This document shows, one piece after another, positions 48,124 through 59,171 of a stretch of DNA of 64,000 bases. Origin of the DNA: Pegea sp. RAD2-039. Lineage: Eukaryota > Chordata > Thaliacea > Salpida > Salpidae. Made by a program: the position numbers and the translations under genes. The DNA lies in contig JAQGEQ010000175.1 in the NCBI GenBank assembly GCA_034620365.1, forward strand, positions 1,364,001 through 1,428,000, read 5' to 3'. The notes below the pieces were generated by a model. It searched no databases. It had not been told where the DNA came from and saw nothing but the letters and a program-made list of their open reading frames with translations. How positions within the stretch are numbered: the first letter of the stretch is position 1; the number at the start of each line of letters is the position of its first letter.

Positions 48124-49323
48124 ATGGGAAACCAAAGTTCAAGTAGCAAAAATATGATTAAAAATGACGTCATTATTAACTGGTCCCAAGACCCTGAATC
48201 CTGTCCATTTCCTGCCAGAGAGGGTCAAGCTGCTAGTATCATTGGTGACACACTCTACCTTTTCGGGGGTGTTGCTTCATCTTTTGATCTGAAAGGAATC
48301 GTTGAATCTGATGACTTGTATGTCTATGACATCATCAAACATAGTTGGTCAAAAAAAGTGAAGCAATCAGATGAAGTTTGGCCCAGTCCTCGTTCAGGAG
48401 CTTGTATGACGTCACATGGCGACAAGTTGTATGTCTTTGGTGGATTGAGTCAAACACATGGATGGTTTGATGATTTTTATTCTTATGATACAATTTCTCA
48501 ATTGTGGAAACGCATCACCACTGGAGGGCACCCTTCAGCTCGCGATAAAGCGACTATTTGTTGTCAAGCTGATAAGTTGTTTCTGTTCGGGGGATTTTGT
48601 CCTAAATTTGAAGATGCAAATGAAGATGATATCAACACAGATGATGAAGATGAAGATTTTAAAGATATAGTTGATAGTTTGAAGCAATCTCAAGAAGCGA
48701 TGACTTTCACTTGGTCCAATGAGCTCTTCTGCTATGACGTCATCAAAGATGATTGGAAGTTGATCAAGTGTTTGAGTGAATCGAAGCCGACTCCTCGCGC
48801 TGCTCATGCGATGACGTCACTCGTCGATGACGTAGGCAACGTCAAGTTGTACGTGATTGGTGGGCGCGACTGTCAAGAACGACAAAATGATTTGTGGCAA
48901 TTTGAAGTCAAGACCAGCAAGTGGCAGATTGTTTATTGCTATGGTTACCACCCGCCAGCGCTTTCCTTTCACCAGATGGTTGCTATTGGCAACGAGCGGC
49001 TAGTTGTGTTTGGTGGAAGAGGGAATGATAATCAACATTTTGGTGATGTTCATTGCTTGCTCCTGGATTCATGTCAATGGATTCAACCATCAGTCAGTAA
49101 ATCTTCATCCCCTCCACCACCCATGGGACTTCATTCTATGTGTGTCACGGATCATGACGTCATTCTGTTTGGTGGCTCGTCGAATCTAAATCAATCAACC
49201 GGAACTTGCTCAACATTTTATAATTCTGCTTACCGAACATCTAAGAAAGAGTTACTACAAGGCGGGGTTGTGAAAGTCGATGAAGCCGAACAAACGACAG
49301 AAACGGATGTGACGTCATCATAA
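48124..49323 (+). CDS. Kelch-repeat beta-propeller protein (KLHDC1/2-like), putatively N-myristoylated
   Basis: A single uninterrupted coding exon gives 399 residues. At least six kelch blades are visible through the pattern LYxFGG...Dx(Y/F)xYD....W: about 28-85, 86-138, 139-208, 215-275, 276-332 and 333-375. An acidic insert (about residues 160-185) loops out of the third blade. Blade order and the RDKATICC and PRAAHA motifs resemble KLHDC1/KLHDC2, substrate receptors of CUL2 ubiquitin ligases, but the C-terminal region does not obviously continue into a VHL/BC box. The N-terminus MGNQSSSS fits the N-myristoylation consensus (Gly2, Ser6), suggesting membrane tethering, which is not typical of KLHDC1/2. 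The exon is clearly GC-richer than its surroundings and contains six TGACGTCA palindromes. AATAAA at 49465-49470 is the likely polyadenylation signal. Family placement beyond kelch is tentative. Confidence 0.9.
   Translation: MGNQSSSSKNMIKNDVIINWSQDPESCPFPAREGQAASIIGDTLYLFGGVASSFDLKGIVESDDLYVYDIIKHSWSKKVKQSDEVWPSPRSGACMTSHGDKLYVFGGLSQTHGWFDDFYSYDTISQLWKRITTGGHPSARDKATICCQADKLFLFGGFCPKFEDANEDDINTDDEDEDFKDIVDSLKQSQEAMTFTWSNELFCYDVIKDDWKLIKCLSESKPTPRAAHAMTSLVDDVGNVKLYVIGGRDCQERQNDLWQFEVKTSKWQIVYCYGYHPPALSFHQMVAIGNERLVVFGGRGNDNQHFGDVHCLLLDSCQWIQPSVSKSSSPPPPMGLHSMCVTDHDVILFGGSSNLNQSTGTCSTFYNSAYRTSKKELLQGGVVKVDEAEQTTETDVTSS
48165..49317 (+). promoter_or_regulatory. Six TGACGTCA (CRE-like) palindromes inside the kelch coding exon
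   Basis: Copies are at 48165-48172, 48407-48414, 48735-48742, 48812-48819, 49155-49162 and 49310-49317, with a 7/8 match starting at 48827. They fall in two codon contexts, ATG-ACG-TCA (Met-Thr-Ser) and GAC-GTC-ATC/ATT (Asp-Val-Ile). No other exact copy was noticed by eye in the window. The sequence is the CREB/ATF palindrome; binding is not shown. Confidence 0.6.
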
Positions 49324-51192
49324 TCCTCTTGTTTTTTTTGTTATTTATTTTTGATTTATAATTGAAGAAAAAAGAAAATTGCTACTTAATGGAATATGAT
49401 CAGATTTTATCGCTTTAATCAATTACTTTTCTGTAGGGTTGTAAACAGCTTCCAAATGAAATTAAATAAATGAAGCAGCAACTAAGCATTTCTTATTTCT
49501 ACTAAAATTCTATTAATTTCTATTTTTTCATTTTTATTGACTACTTCTGAGGTTGCAAAGAAAATTTTAAGATTTTTAAGAGGCATCTACTAACTTAAGA
49601 GATGTATAATCCCTAAAATTTGATTAAAACATGATTTTATAATTAAATATCATGGAAGATATTCCCAAACTTTACATTCTCAAATATTAGTTGTTTCTGA
49701 TGCCATTTCCGTGTAGGTGATACCGAGTCATGTTCTGAGCTGTCTGTTAGCAGAATTGACTTCCAGATAGTACCTCACACCAACCTTTATATAAAATTGA
49801 TGAACATATACTAGCCCTATGTACTGATTAAAGTGAAGAGTTTCTCCACTTATCAGTTGGATGAATTAATTGATGAAATTGTAGAAATGAAAACTTCAAT
49901 TGTGTTTGTGAATTAAGTTGGGTATTCTAAAAATTATAATAAAAAAATAGGATCTAAAATGAATTCTACAGAGTTAGTAACCAAAAGTTTAATGATATTT
50001 AATTAAAGTTTAATTTGCTGATATTATTTATTTATTTATTTATATAAATGCGAAGGAGGGTGCCTAAAGAGAGCACATCTCTCTAACACACATTCTCACG
50101 AGTTTTTTATGGTTTTTCTCAGGAGTTTTATATGTCTCCACCTGGGGGTCGAACCCGGTACTTCCTAACTAGAAGGTAGGTGTAGTAACCGCTTCGCCAC
50201 TAAGCAGGACATTTAATTATAAATTAAAGACTTAAATTTGTTCAAACAGATAAACTGAATGACAAAACCGAACAAGTTCTTAAAATTTCAGATAAAAGTA
50301 AAACTATTCTAAGCATACTTGTTTAAGAAGTAACTTGATATTACAACATTCTATGTATTTGTCTATCAATTCAATGAAAATTTTTAATAAGACTTTTGTT
50401 TTCTAGAATATATCTCAGTATAGCTACAAAGTTAGAGCTATAATATAAATATTTGTACTTAAAAAAAACTTTATTCTAAACTTGAACAATGAATTCTGTA
50501 TTTTTGACAAAGTATTTTTATTTGTTGCAATTCTTGTTTATTTTTCTTCGACTAAGTAAAATTTTCAACTAATATTTGACTCATTTAAGAAAAAACAGAA
50601 ATATTCTGGTGATACAGAAGTTAAATTTGACTTGTGACCGACAAAGGTAAAAAAATTGTGATAAAAATCATCAGTTATTTACAGATGCAAAAAATGAAAC
50701 GAACTGAACGATGTTTTTAGGCAAGATGAAGTTGAAATTGGCAATCAAGAGTTTTATATTTATTTATCGCAATAAATTTAGATATTAGTTTGTTGTTTAG
50801 TGAAAAAAAAAATTGCACAAATTTCTAAATCAAAATAAATAAAAGAATCTAAAAAATAGACTAATCTTCTATAGAGGAAGTAACTCATGGCAGCTAAACA
50901 CATACTTATGTAAATGTATATCAGAAAAAGCCAATTTTATGCAAATAATTGCAAAGTATTTCAATTCTTTTAGCAATCGTTTAGTTGTTTAATTGACAAA
51001 TATCTTATTTACAATAGGCAAGAGTTGGAAACATGAAATTGACCAATTTGGAAATTAAAAAGCAAAATACTTGGAATTAGACAAAGATTTGTAGAAATTA
51101 CGGAAATTATTTAAACCACAATGAAAGCTTTTTTTAGTAAAAGTTATTTTTATGAGTTGGAATAGTCGTGAGAATTGATCAACGTAAAAAAC
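49324..51192. other. Intergenic region with one SINE
   Basis: It contains the kelch 3'UTR, the minus-strand SINE at 50026-50209, and otherwise unremarkable A+T-rich DNA up to the TMEM164 stop codon. Confidence 0.5.
50026..50209 (-). repeat. tRNA-derived SINE, about 185 bp, with LINE-like tail
   Basis: Read on the minus strand, the element opens with a tRNA-like head. The A-box region contains TAGTGGCGAAGCGG and there is a perfect B box GGTTCGACCCC (50155-50145). A short body follows, then a tail containing GTGTTAGAGAGATGTGCTCT and CACCCTCCTTCGC, ending in (AAAT)n at 50047-50026. The tail matches the 3' end of the LINE at 30662-32190 and the fragment at 11200-11270. It is not a functional tRNA: the body continues past the acceptor-stem position. 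Confidence 0.85.
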
Positions 51193-52645
51193 TTAATCAG
51201 TTTTAATATCAGAAGTTACAGAAGAAACCCTAAAAAAACCGAACAAATACTTGATGAAGTTGAAGAAGGTATCCATCAGTTTAGTGACAGCATAAGCATA
51301 TAAAGGATATAACTTTGCATGTAGAAATATCAAGACATGCTGATGTAGAAAAGCCCACATTCGATAGTTTTCACCAGCAAAAGGATCTGTAATTGCAGGA
51401 CATAAGATGTTGTTTAGATTGACATGAGTGAGCTGAAATCCAAAACAAAAGATTTAATTGTTAAAGTTGTTGGCAGATTTTTAAATATCTTACCAAAGCA
51501 ATCGGTTGTAAAATAGTGAAGTGGTAAAGAAATCCACAACCTGATGATAAGATCGGATAATAGTAATCATTTAAAGATTCAGTTCTAAAACATCCACCAC
51601 AAGCTAGTAAAAATGGAGGTATAATAAAATAGATAAAGATATGATGAATCCAATATGATTCAACTTCAAACAAGCGAGTTCTAGTGTTTGTGACTGGTAA
51701 CAAGATTGCCAAGAGGGCACCACTAAGTAGATGTAGATGAACCCTGAAGTTGTGAAGTTAGTTTTTCAGTGAGGTCATAAAAATGTTCAAATAAATATTT
51801 ACCTAAAGATTTTGTTTGTGCTTTCATGCTGATATTGCGATATAAAAAAGTAAATCTAAAAACAACATTTCAAATTCTTTTGATATTTTTATTAACTTTT
51901 CTTTAATTCATAAAAACTAAGCAACTCAATTTTATTGGTTTAAAATCAATAATATACAATATTTTCAAAATATCCAAAATTATACTTAAAAAATTAGTTT
52001 TTTAAACTGTTATCTCACAATTTTCAAAATTGAATACAACCTGAAAAAATGAGGTGATATGACATGGATTTAGCAAATATATTAAACTTCCTTCAGTTAT
52101 CTTAAATGCAATCTCTGCACCAAATATAAGCAACAGTAAAACAAGGGCAGCTTTTTTCAGGTAGCTATAAAAAGAAGAAACAATACATTTGTATCATTAA
52201 ATTATTCAAAGAAAAATATAACAATAGCTTTAATATTAAACCATGAAGTAAGAAAAAAATTATAAATATAACTTATTTATAAACTAAATCATTACAGTTT
52301 AAATCTTATAACTATTTCAACTTCATTGTTGCACATACAACAATGAAACAATAAAATTTAATAATTATAATCTTATAGAACTTACTTAATTGTTGAATTG
52401 CTACAATATTTACTCAATATTGAATGATTAAGATGATAAGAATTAGTAATTTTTTTATTTTCATTTATCTTTTTTAAACTCCAAAATATTTCCAACAGTG
52501 ATACAGTAATAATCAGAATTGACTCAAAAGCTCTTCGCTGCAAACTTAATGAAGTAAAACAACTCCAACCACCGTTACCAGGTATAGAATAGTCTACTCC
52601 ACCATAAATAAAACTTTTAACAAGAATCTAATAACTTTAACATAC
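51193..52645 (-). CDS. TMEM164: TMEM164 family multi-pass membrane acyltransferase, first exon not found
   Basis: Exons 52645(approx)-52387(approx), 52164-52041, 51855-51803, 51743-51494 and 51432-51193 join in phase to about 240 residues or slightly more, near the usual size. Signature stretches are FIYGGVDYSIPGNGG at the N-terminus, IYLLNPCHITSFF at the end of exon 52164-52041, LLSGALLAILLPVTNTR and LTHVNLNNILCPAITDPFAG. Several hydrophobic helices are visible. Family members reside in intracellular membranes; human TMEM164 is reported to transfer acyl chains to ether phospholipids and to promote ferroptosis. The NPCH motif holds conserved Cys and His. The first exon shown opens after an acceptor TTATTAG with an in-frame stop just before it and no ATG, so the start lies in an upstream exon not identified. 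WDR18 ends about 100 bp upstream on the same strand. Confidence 0.88.
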
Positions 52646-52743
52646 TTTAATACAACCTACACACCTAAAGTTACATTTAAATTATAAGAAAAACTATTTT
52701 CTATTACTTTAAACAACAAAAAAACTTTTATAAATTGATAAAG

Positions 52744-52749
52744 TTTATT
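52744..52749 (-). promoter_or_regulatory. AATAAA overlapping the WDR18 stop codon
   Basis: On the minus strand the sequence AAAATAAAC contains both the TAA stop (52747-52745) and an AATAAA hexamer (52749-52744). If used, the 3'UTR is only about 20 nt. Confidence 0.5.
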
Positions 52750-54004
52750 TTGAAGTCATTCCATTTATAACAAATTCATTCAATCTTTTATGTCTTGAAG
52801 TTAAGTCATTAAAAGCTTTTAGCAAATCATCTATCGGGGTCTCAGATGATGAAGATTTTGTTGTAAGAGTCTCATCAATTTCAGTGACTTGAATTTCATC
52901 AACTACACAACTATTTGGAGTCAAGATACACTTTTCACCACAGTTAGTCTTTTCAACATCACTAGAAGTCAAGAAATTAGCTGGAAGTTCAAAGGTTACT
53001 TTTTTAGCAACATTTTGAGAGATAGATGGAAAGCAAGCAAACTTCAAGTTACAAATACCACTTTTAAAACCAACACTTTTTATGCATTGCATACTAACTG
53101 AATTCCAAACTTTTAGTGCTTTGTCATGAGAACCACTTATAACAATATTTCCACCAGTTGAAACACATAAAGCTGATATTTCTAAGCTATGAGCTTTCTT
53201 TTTCCACAGAGTATATTCATTAAAAGAGCTAGCATCTAAACTGATATCCTTATTTCTATAAATTTGAATATGATTATGAGCTTTACCTAGTGATATTTTT
53301 CCAAGACTTCCATCTTTAGAACCAATAAACAACATGCTTTCACAAATATCTACAGATAGAGAAGCAACAGGCTTATAAGCATTAAACATGAGAATAACTG
53401 TCTTAGTTTTTAAGTCCAAAATACTTATTTGCCCATTTCTAGATCCTGCATAAACTTTTAATCCATTTCCTAAATTAATATTACACCAAAAATCAGTTAC
53501 TATGTCAAAACTGGCTTGAATACTAGAATAAGGTTCAGTATGATGTCCTCCAATATTACTGACAATATCAGGTATAGACCAAGCACAAACTAAACCATCT
53601 ATAGCAGCAGAGATAATAAATTTTGAATTACCAGTTATCATCACTTTAGTTATACATTCATAGTGTTTTGACATAGAACCAAGTTTATCACCAGAAATCA
53701 AATCCCATAAAATTACATCTTCTCCAACACCACAACACAAAAATAAACCATCATCACTTACATATGCAGCAGCAACTTTCCCGGGAAAAACTTTCTTTTT
53801 CGGTTGTTGAACGTTTTTTGTGACCTCAAAAGTTGTTATAACTGGTTTCTTTGAACTAGCCCAAAATATATAGTCATCTTTTATATTACACAGAGTGTTT
53901 GGTTTTGCTTCAGATGAATCTTTAAAAGTTACAACAGGTTGCAAGTTTTTGAAATTATATAGAGTTGTAGCTCCAGAAATTTCATTTACTAATAAAGACT
54001 GCAT
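52745..54004 (-). CDS. WDR18: WD repeat-containing protein 18 (WDR18)
   Basis: One coding exon of 419 residues, close to the family's usual length (432 in human). WDR18 is a subunit of the PELP1-TEX10-SENP3 rixosome (Rix1/Ipi complex) needed for 60S pre-ribosome maturation in the nucleolus. WD units are visible as VILWDLISGDKL, LVCAWSIPDI, GQISILDLKTKTV, GSLGKISLGKAH and SGSHDKALKVWNSVSMQCI. The order and spacing match WDR18, including the GxNxxISGSHD..VWN..S.QCI block. The C-terminal 35 residues (IDDLLKAFNDLTSRHKRLNE) form the short helical tail seen in the family. The human N-terminus is about 12 residues longer; an acceptor CTTTTTTAG lies immediately before the ATG, so a 5' exon is possible. 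It is the upstream member of a same-strand pair with TMEM164. Confidence 0.92.
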   Translation of the reverse strand: MQSLLVNEISGATTLYNFKNLQPVVTFKDSSEAKPNTLCNIKDDYIFWASSKKPVITTFEVTKNVQQPKKKVFPGKVAAAYVSDDGLFLCCGVGEDVILWDLISGDKLGSMSKHYECITKVMITGNSKFIISAAIDGLVCAWSIPDIVSNIGGHHTEPYSSIQASFDIVTDFWCNINLGNGLKVYAGSRNGQISILDLKTKTVILMFNAYKPVASLSVDICESMLFIGSKDGSLGKISLGKAHNHIQIYRNKDISLDASSFNEYTLWKKKAHSLEISALCVSTGGNIVISGSHDKALKVWNSVSMQCIKSVGFKSGICNLKFACFPSISQNVAKKVTFELPANFLTSSDVEKTNCGEKCILTPNSCVVDEIQVTEIDETLTTKSSSSETPIDDLLKAFNDLTSRHKRLNEFVINGMTSK

Positions 54005-56361
54005 TATCTAAAAAAGATTACACATTAATTAAAACTTATATGAAATTTCAACTTATAAATTCTAATATTGTATGAGTATGAACAAAAGTTGATTCAAAAT
54101 AAAAAATAACACCTAACACTTCATGTAATCAACACAATACCTCATCTACTAAATTCCTGGTTTCATATCTATATGGAAATCTACCATTTTGATGAAAACT
54201 TTATTATAAAAATATGATTTTTATAACAACTGAATTATAATGTCAGTCTTTTCTTTTAATTCACTTATTCTGTTATTTTATATTTTTGATATAAAACTAT
54301 TTATAACTTTGTTTAAAGAAGTTTCAAGTAAATATTAAAAGAAATTTTCTTTACAATAAATTAAAAACTATTTTGCAAACTTAGATCAGAAAACGACCAA
54401 TTAGCTGTAAACGCAGTGAGCAAAATTTGAAATATATACTTGCACATAAAACATTCCCACCACCGAAAATCGGGTTCTCGTTTACCATCCAATATGCACT
54501 ACAAGAATAAAATAAGTAATTTGAAAATAAAAATAAATTATATAAGATGCATGAATTTTTCTTAATGGATTTTCACTATTTTTTAATTATGAGATTTATA
54601 CTTTTCGTTTTAAAAAGAGTGTGGATCTGGCTAACATCGTCTTTTTAATAGGCAATTTGATTCACAAACTTTTAAAAACTTTCCTTTAATTTTTTGCTAA
54701 GAAGAAAAACATGTATATACTACTAATATCATTTTTGTCTTTAAAAAGTTTCTGCTTTCATTTAAATAAAGTAGTTATATAAGTAGTAACGGAGAAGTCA
54801 TCAGGACTCTTACTACTTTTTCATTAGGTCGGAACTCCAACACTCAAGCTCTCAATAGTCTAAAGTATAAAACAAACAGACTTAATAAAACCATTTTCTT
54901 CAATTCTGGATAAGTCAGTATGATTTTAACATAACTTTTTTATCAAATGTATCTAATACTTCATTTTTTAATATAATCTATTAATTATAATTTTAAGTAC
55001 CACTAAAGTGAAAATTACAACCAAAATTGAAAAAAATAATAATTTAATGATATCATCAGTTTGTTATTTCTGCTTGGTGTTGACAGCCGGAATATAATTG
55101 TCTACAAGTAACGAATTCTTTTAAAAATCTTAATAAGCTGGATTTAAATAATAATTTTAGAGTGGTTCATATATTTCGATATTCGTTTCATTTCTATTTG
55201 AATTATGTCAAATTTCCTGATTTTCATAAATGATTTACTTTGATTTCAAACTAGGTGAACATTTACACTTGATTTAATCGGAAATGCATACAAAATTACC
55301 ATCAAGCATATTTCATTTAAAGTCCTAGATCAAGATAAAAAAGAATAAAATAATTTAATCAAATAGACGTTTATCCATAAATGAAATAAGCTTATTCATT
55401 TAAAAATCAGTAACCTTCTTACAAACTTTACTTAAGTATAAAATTTGAACACAGCTAGTAGTGTGAATGTTAAATCTATTTTTTGAATGTTTCTATATCT
55501 AATTAAAAAGATCAAATAAGGTAAAAGAAATTAAAAATATTTAAGACCTTTGGAATAGATAAACAAGAAAAAAATTTCCAGAAGTTTTACCATTTTTAAG
55601 TTTGAAACTTCCGAATGTCTAGTAAAATTATTTTAAAAAATATGTACAAGTGAGAAAAAGGGAGCGATTTCAGGTTTCATAAAATAAATGTTGTAATAAA
55701 GATTTGAACAATTTAGATACAAATTTTATAAATTTGATTTAGCGATTCAAAAAAAAATCATATTTAGTTCTGCTACTATAAAGATATAGTTTTATTATAG
55801 GGGGTTTTAAAGATTAAATATTTATAATTTGAATTGCTGAATATTATATAAAAAGAGTGAATATTTGAATAATTTTAGTATCAAGTAGATATTATAATCC
55901 AGATGTCAGTTCTTTTTTTTTTAAGTATCGTAGTATTTAATAAAAAGTACATATTTTTATTTAAGTAATTGATTTATTCTATTGTATTTATAAATTGAGA
56001 TATACTACTTTATCAAAACAATATTTATCTGTTTAAGTTTTTATGTAAAGAAATTTTTATATAATTCTATATAAAATGATAATATATAACTATATAAATC
56101 ATGTAGTTAATTTCTTTAAGGTTTTGGTCAATGGTATTTTCTATTTATTTGTTCTATTAGTTAATTTACAAAAATTTACTAAGTAGTGACTATAATATAT
56201 ATATTAAAGCTGTTGACAGCTACTATTTAAAAATTTTCTAAAACTTAAACTAAAATTATGGTTATAAAATGTAGATCTAAAAATATGAATTATTTTAAAC
56301 TAAATTTATTTAAAAATGATTTTTGTACAGCTGTTAATAGCTTTAATTTTCCTCAATTGCC
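54005..56361. other. Intergenic region between divergent WDR18 and GEMIN7
   Basis: A+T-rich with no convincing coding exon. A slightly GC-richer segment at 54415-54480, flanked on the minus strand by TTCTTGTAG and GTATAT, could be a 5' noncoding exon of WDR18 or TMEM164 but does not join either frame. Confidence 0.45.
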
Positions 56362-56938
56362 ATGACAATTATTGATGAATTATTAGAAACTTCATCTAGA
56401 ACCTTAGAAGAAAAAGAGGAAGTGGCTAACCATAGAGAAAACTTTCTAAATGTATTATCTTATGTGTCAGGTACTGAAGTTTCTTTTAGTTAAATTTTCT
56501 ATTACTAGTTGTAGTAATGTTGATAAAAAAAGTTGTTAGGTTTGAGACCTTATTATCATCATTACTCTCAAATTCTGGTAAAATACTTTTTAACTTTACC
56601 AATAGCTTTAAGTTATATGTTGATATTGTACTAAGTAAAGTATATATCATTTAGTATCTTTAATGAGTCTAAAATAAGGATATGTTATAACTAATTGTCA
56701 TACAAGTAGTTAGTACACATTTATTATAAAATATTTATTCTACATTTAACTTCTAGAAAATGTTATTTTAGGAAAACATGGTGTCATCAACATGTGTGAT
56801 CACATTGAAATAACTGCAACAATTCTGAACTTTGATGTTTGCCTAAATCATGTAATTGTTAAAGAGGCAACAACTTTCATGGGAAAAACAGATCATATTA
56901 TCTTAAGAATGTCTGATGTTCTTTCTTTAACTATTTAA
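56362..56938 (+). CDS. GEMIN7: Gem-associated protein 7 (GEMIN7-like)
   Basis: Two exons, 56362-56470 and 56772-56938, join in phase 1 for 91 residues. GEMIN7 is an Sm-fold subunit of the SMN complex that pairs with GEMIN6 to help assemble Sm cores on snRNAs. The pattern HRENFLNVLSYVSGKHGVI, the central strands ITATILNFDVCLNHVIVKEA and the terminal LRMSDVLSLTI follow the GEMIN7 order (LRERYL..LL, Sm1/Sm2 strands, LRCSDIISYTF). The human protein has about 40 extra N-terminal residues that are absent here. AATAAA at 56975-56980 is the likely polyadenylation signal. The protein is short and similarity is modest, so another Sm-like protein is possible. Confidence 0.7.
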
Positions 56939-59171
56939 TTTTATTTATAAGTTGTGGTTTAAAAATGCAAAGTAAATAAAACTATCGTTATCAAGTTATG
57001 ATGTTTATAGTACCCAACATTCTTCTTGTAAAGTGTTGATGTGCTTCATATGTATTCAGCATTATCATGATAATAAGATAAGAAATAATTTCTTAAACTT
57101 ATTCATTGTTTACAATAAAGATGTCTTTATTTTTCCTAAAATAATTCAATTTCTGAAATCAGATCATGAAATCTGTAAGAGCAGCTAGCTTAACTATCAC
57201 ACTGTTGTCAATATAATTGACATCTGCAACATAAAAAACAGTAAAATCTTGTAAAGATTTCATGCAATTGTTCTTATCCAACTTACTATTGAAATACAAA
57301 GTTCAATACATTTAGATTGTTCAAAGTCTTATCAATTCAGTATTTTTATGTAGAGGCCCCTTTCTTACAAAGTAATGAAATCGTCGACTTAATAAGTTTT
57401 TTCTTCAATGAAAATTTGTTTAAAATTTTGGAAATAAACCATTTTTTTAAAATGTTAAAACTCTTGTAAAAAGTTTCTTTTGAACACCTGGTTAGTATTG
57501 CTGTTAGTTGAGATTGTCATTTTATTTAAACGTGAAATCCAAAATGCAACTTGACTCGTTAAAAAAAGATTTGATTTCACAATACTCTTTGATAGAAATT
57601 GGTTAACTAAAGTACTTATTTAATAACCGATTTTTTTTAATGATAGACATTCAAAATTGTAGGATAAAGCATAATAAAAAGGAATGAATGTGACCGAACA
57701 AGAGCCTCAAAAAAGGAGTGTAAAGATAAAATCACGGGTTTGTGTCTTTTTGGTAGACATGTTTGTGACTCAATAAACCAATACACGAGAGGCCCTGTTC
57801 TTGTATAAGTTTAATAGTAAATAAAATCTGTAATAGCGGAACCCTCTCTTTGAGAAAGATCTTTGCTTTCTTATTTGCACAGTTATGTTGGAAGCAATTT
57901 TTTGAATGTAAAGTAGTATGTGACGTCTACTCAAACTTGAAATGCTGAATTAAAATCTTTCTTTAAAAGAATATTGCTTGAGATTTACAAATTTATGGTG
58001 CTGGATAATTTTAATCCGAACCATTTTAATTCTTTACTAAAGATAAAATAAGTTTAGAAGATTGATAATTAAAAGCATTTACCAGTTTAAATAATTTTTA
58101 TAATTGCTTAAAGATCTTGATAAGAAATTTTAAAGAATACAAGCTTTCATTAATATTAAAAACTATGTGGTCAATTGCTTTTTAAAAAAGTAGATTCTTT
58201 CGCTTAAATACTTTTTTCATATAAGTTGTTTCAAAATTATTATCTTCATAATTTGGAAAATTGTCTTACAGTAACTTTTTTACAGGTTTTCATAAATTTT
58301 TAGTTAAAGATATTTAGCAAATTAAGTTTGTGCTTTCTTCATGAACCTTTTAGAATAAATATCTACAGAAGGCTCTCATTTGTTCTTTTAAAGTCCTAAC
58401 AAAAACGGGATTCAACTGGTTCACTGAAGGCTTTCTCGCTTTTGAATGAAAGCTTCTAAAAGTATTTTAACTATTCATCAATATAACTAATAAACAATAA
58501 TAAATATACAGAAGTAGTTTAAGTGGCATAAAAATTTAGTATCTGTCTCAAAATTTTCTCTTTTTTAATACCATTAGTATGTATTATGAAGCATACCTGA
58601 GTATTGATTAAGTTTGTCTAATATTCAAAAGATTTAATTTAAAAAAGTTATGAAAAAAATTTAAATCAATTTCATACTTAAAAATTGCAAAAACTGAATC
58701 AATGAGAGATTTTATTATACTAAATAAATAATTTTACAAATAATGCTATAACCGGCATCTAGTCAACGTTTGTCAATGCAATCCTAAAAAAAGTATAGAT
58801 TAAGGTTTGACCCTTCTTTTTAGTATTTTTTTGAATATTTTATCTGCATTTACTCAATAATATACCCGTTTACTTTATTATAATAATAATCTAAATGTAT
58901 ATTCTGTTGCTATAGCTTAACCATGTTTTTGAGTTGTAAAACTACTTAACATACTATAACTTATTATATCTAAATTAGTTTTATAATTAAATATGTTTTT
59001 ACAACTTCAAAAAATTACATGATTTGTTATTTTATTGTTAAAACGACTAAATTTTTGAAAATAAAACATATTTGTAAACGACCATATTTTCATAGAAGCA
59101 TGTCGACCTCTGTAAATTGAGTTTTGACGAATTCCTATTGAACATTACCGTTATCTACCTACTAATATATC
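56939..59171. other. Intergenic region
   Basis: Holds the GEMIN7 polyadenylation signal at 56975-56980 and otherwise no recognisable exon, RNA gene or repeat. Confidence 0.5.

Noticed and set aside
50145-50209. Candidate tRNA gene on the minus strand (perfect B box)
   Set aside because: The tRNA-like head runs directly into a SINE body and A+T-rich tail shared with other copies, and no proper acceptor stem closes it.
54415-54480. Possible small minus-strand exon between TTCTTGTAG and GTATAT
   Set aside because: None of its open frames joins WDR18 or TMEM164 without a stop; at most it could be a noncoding 5' exon.
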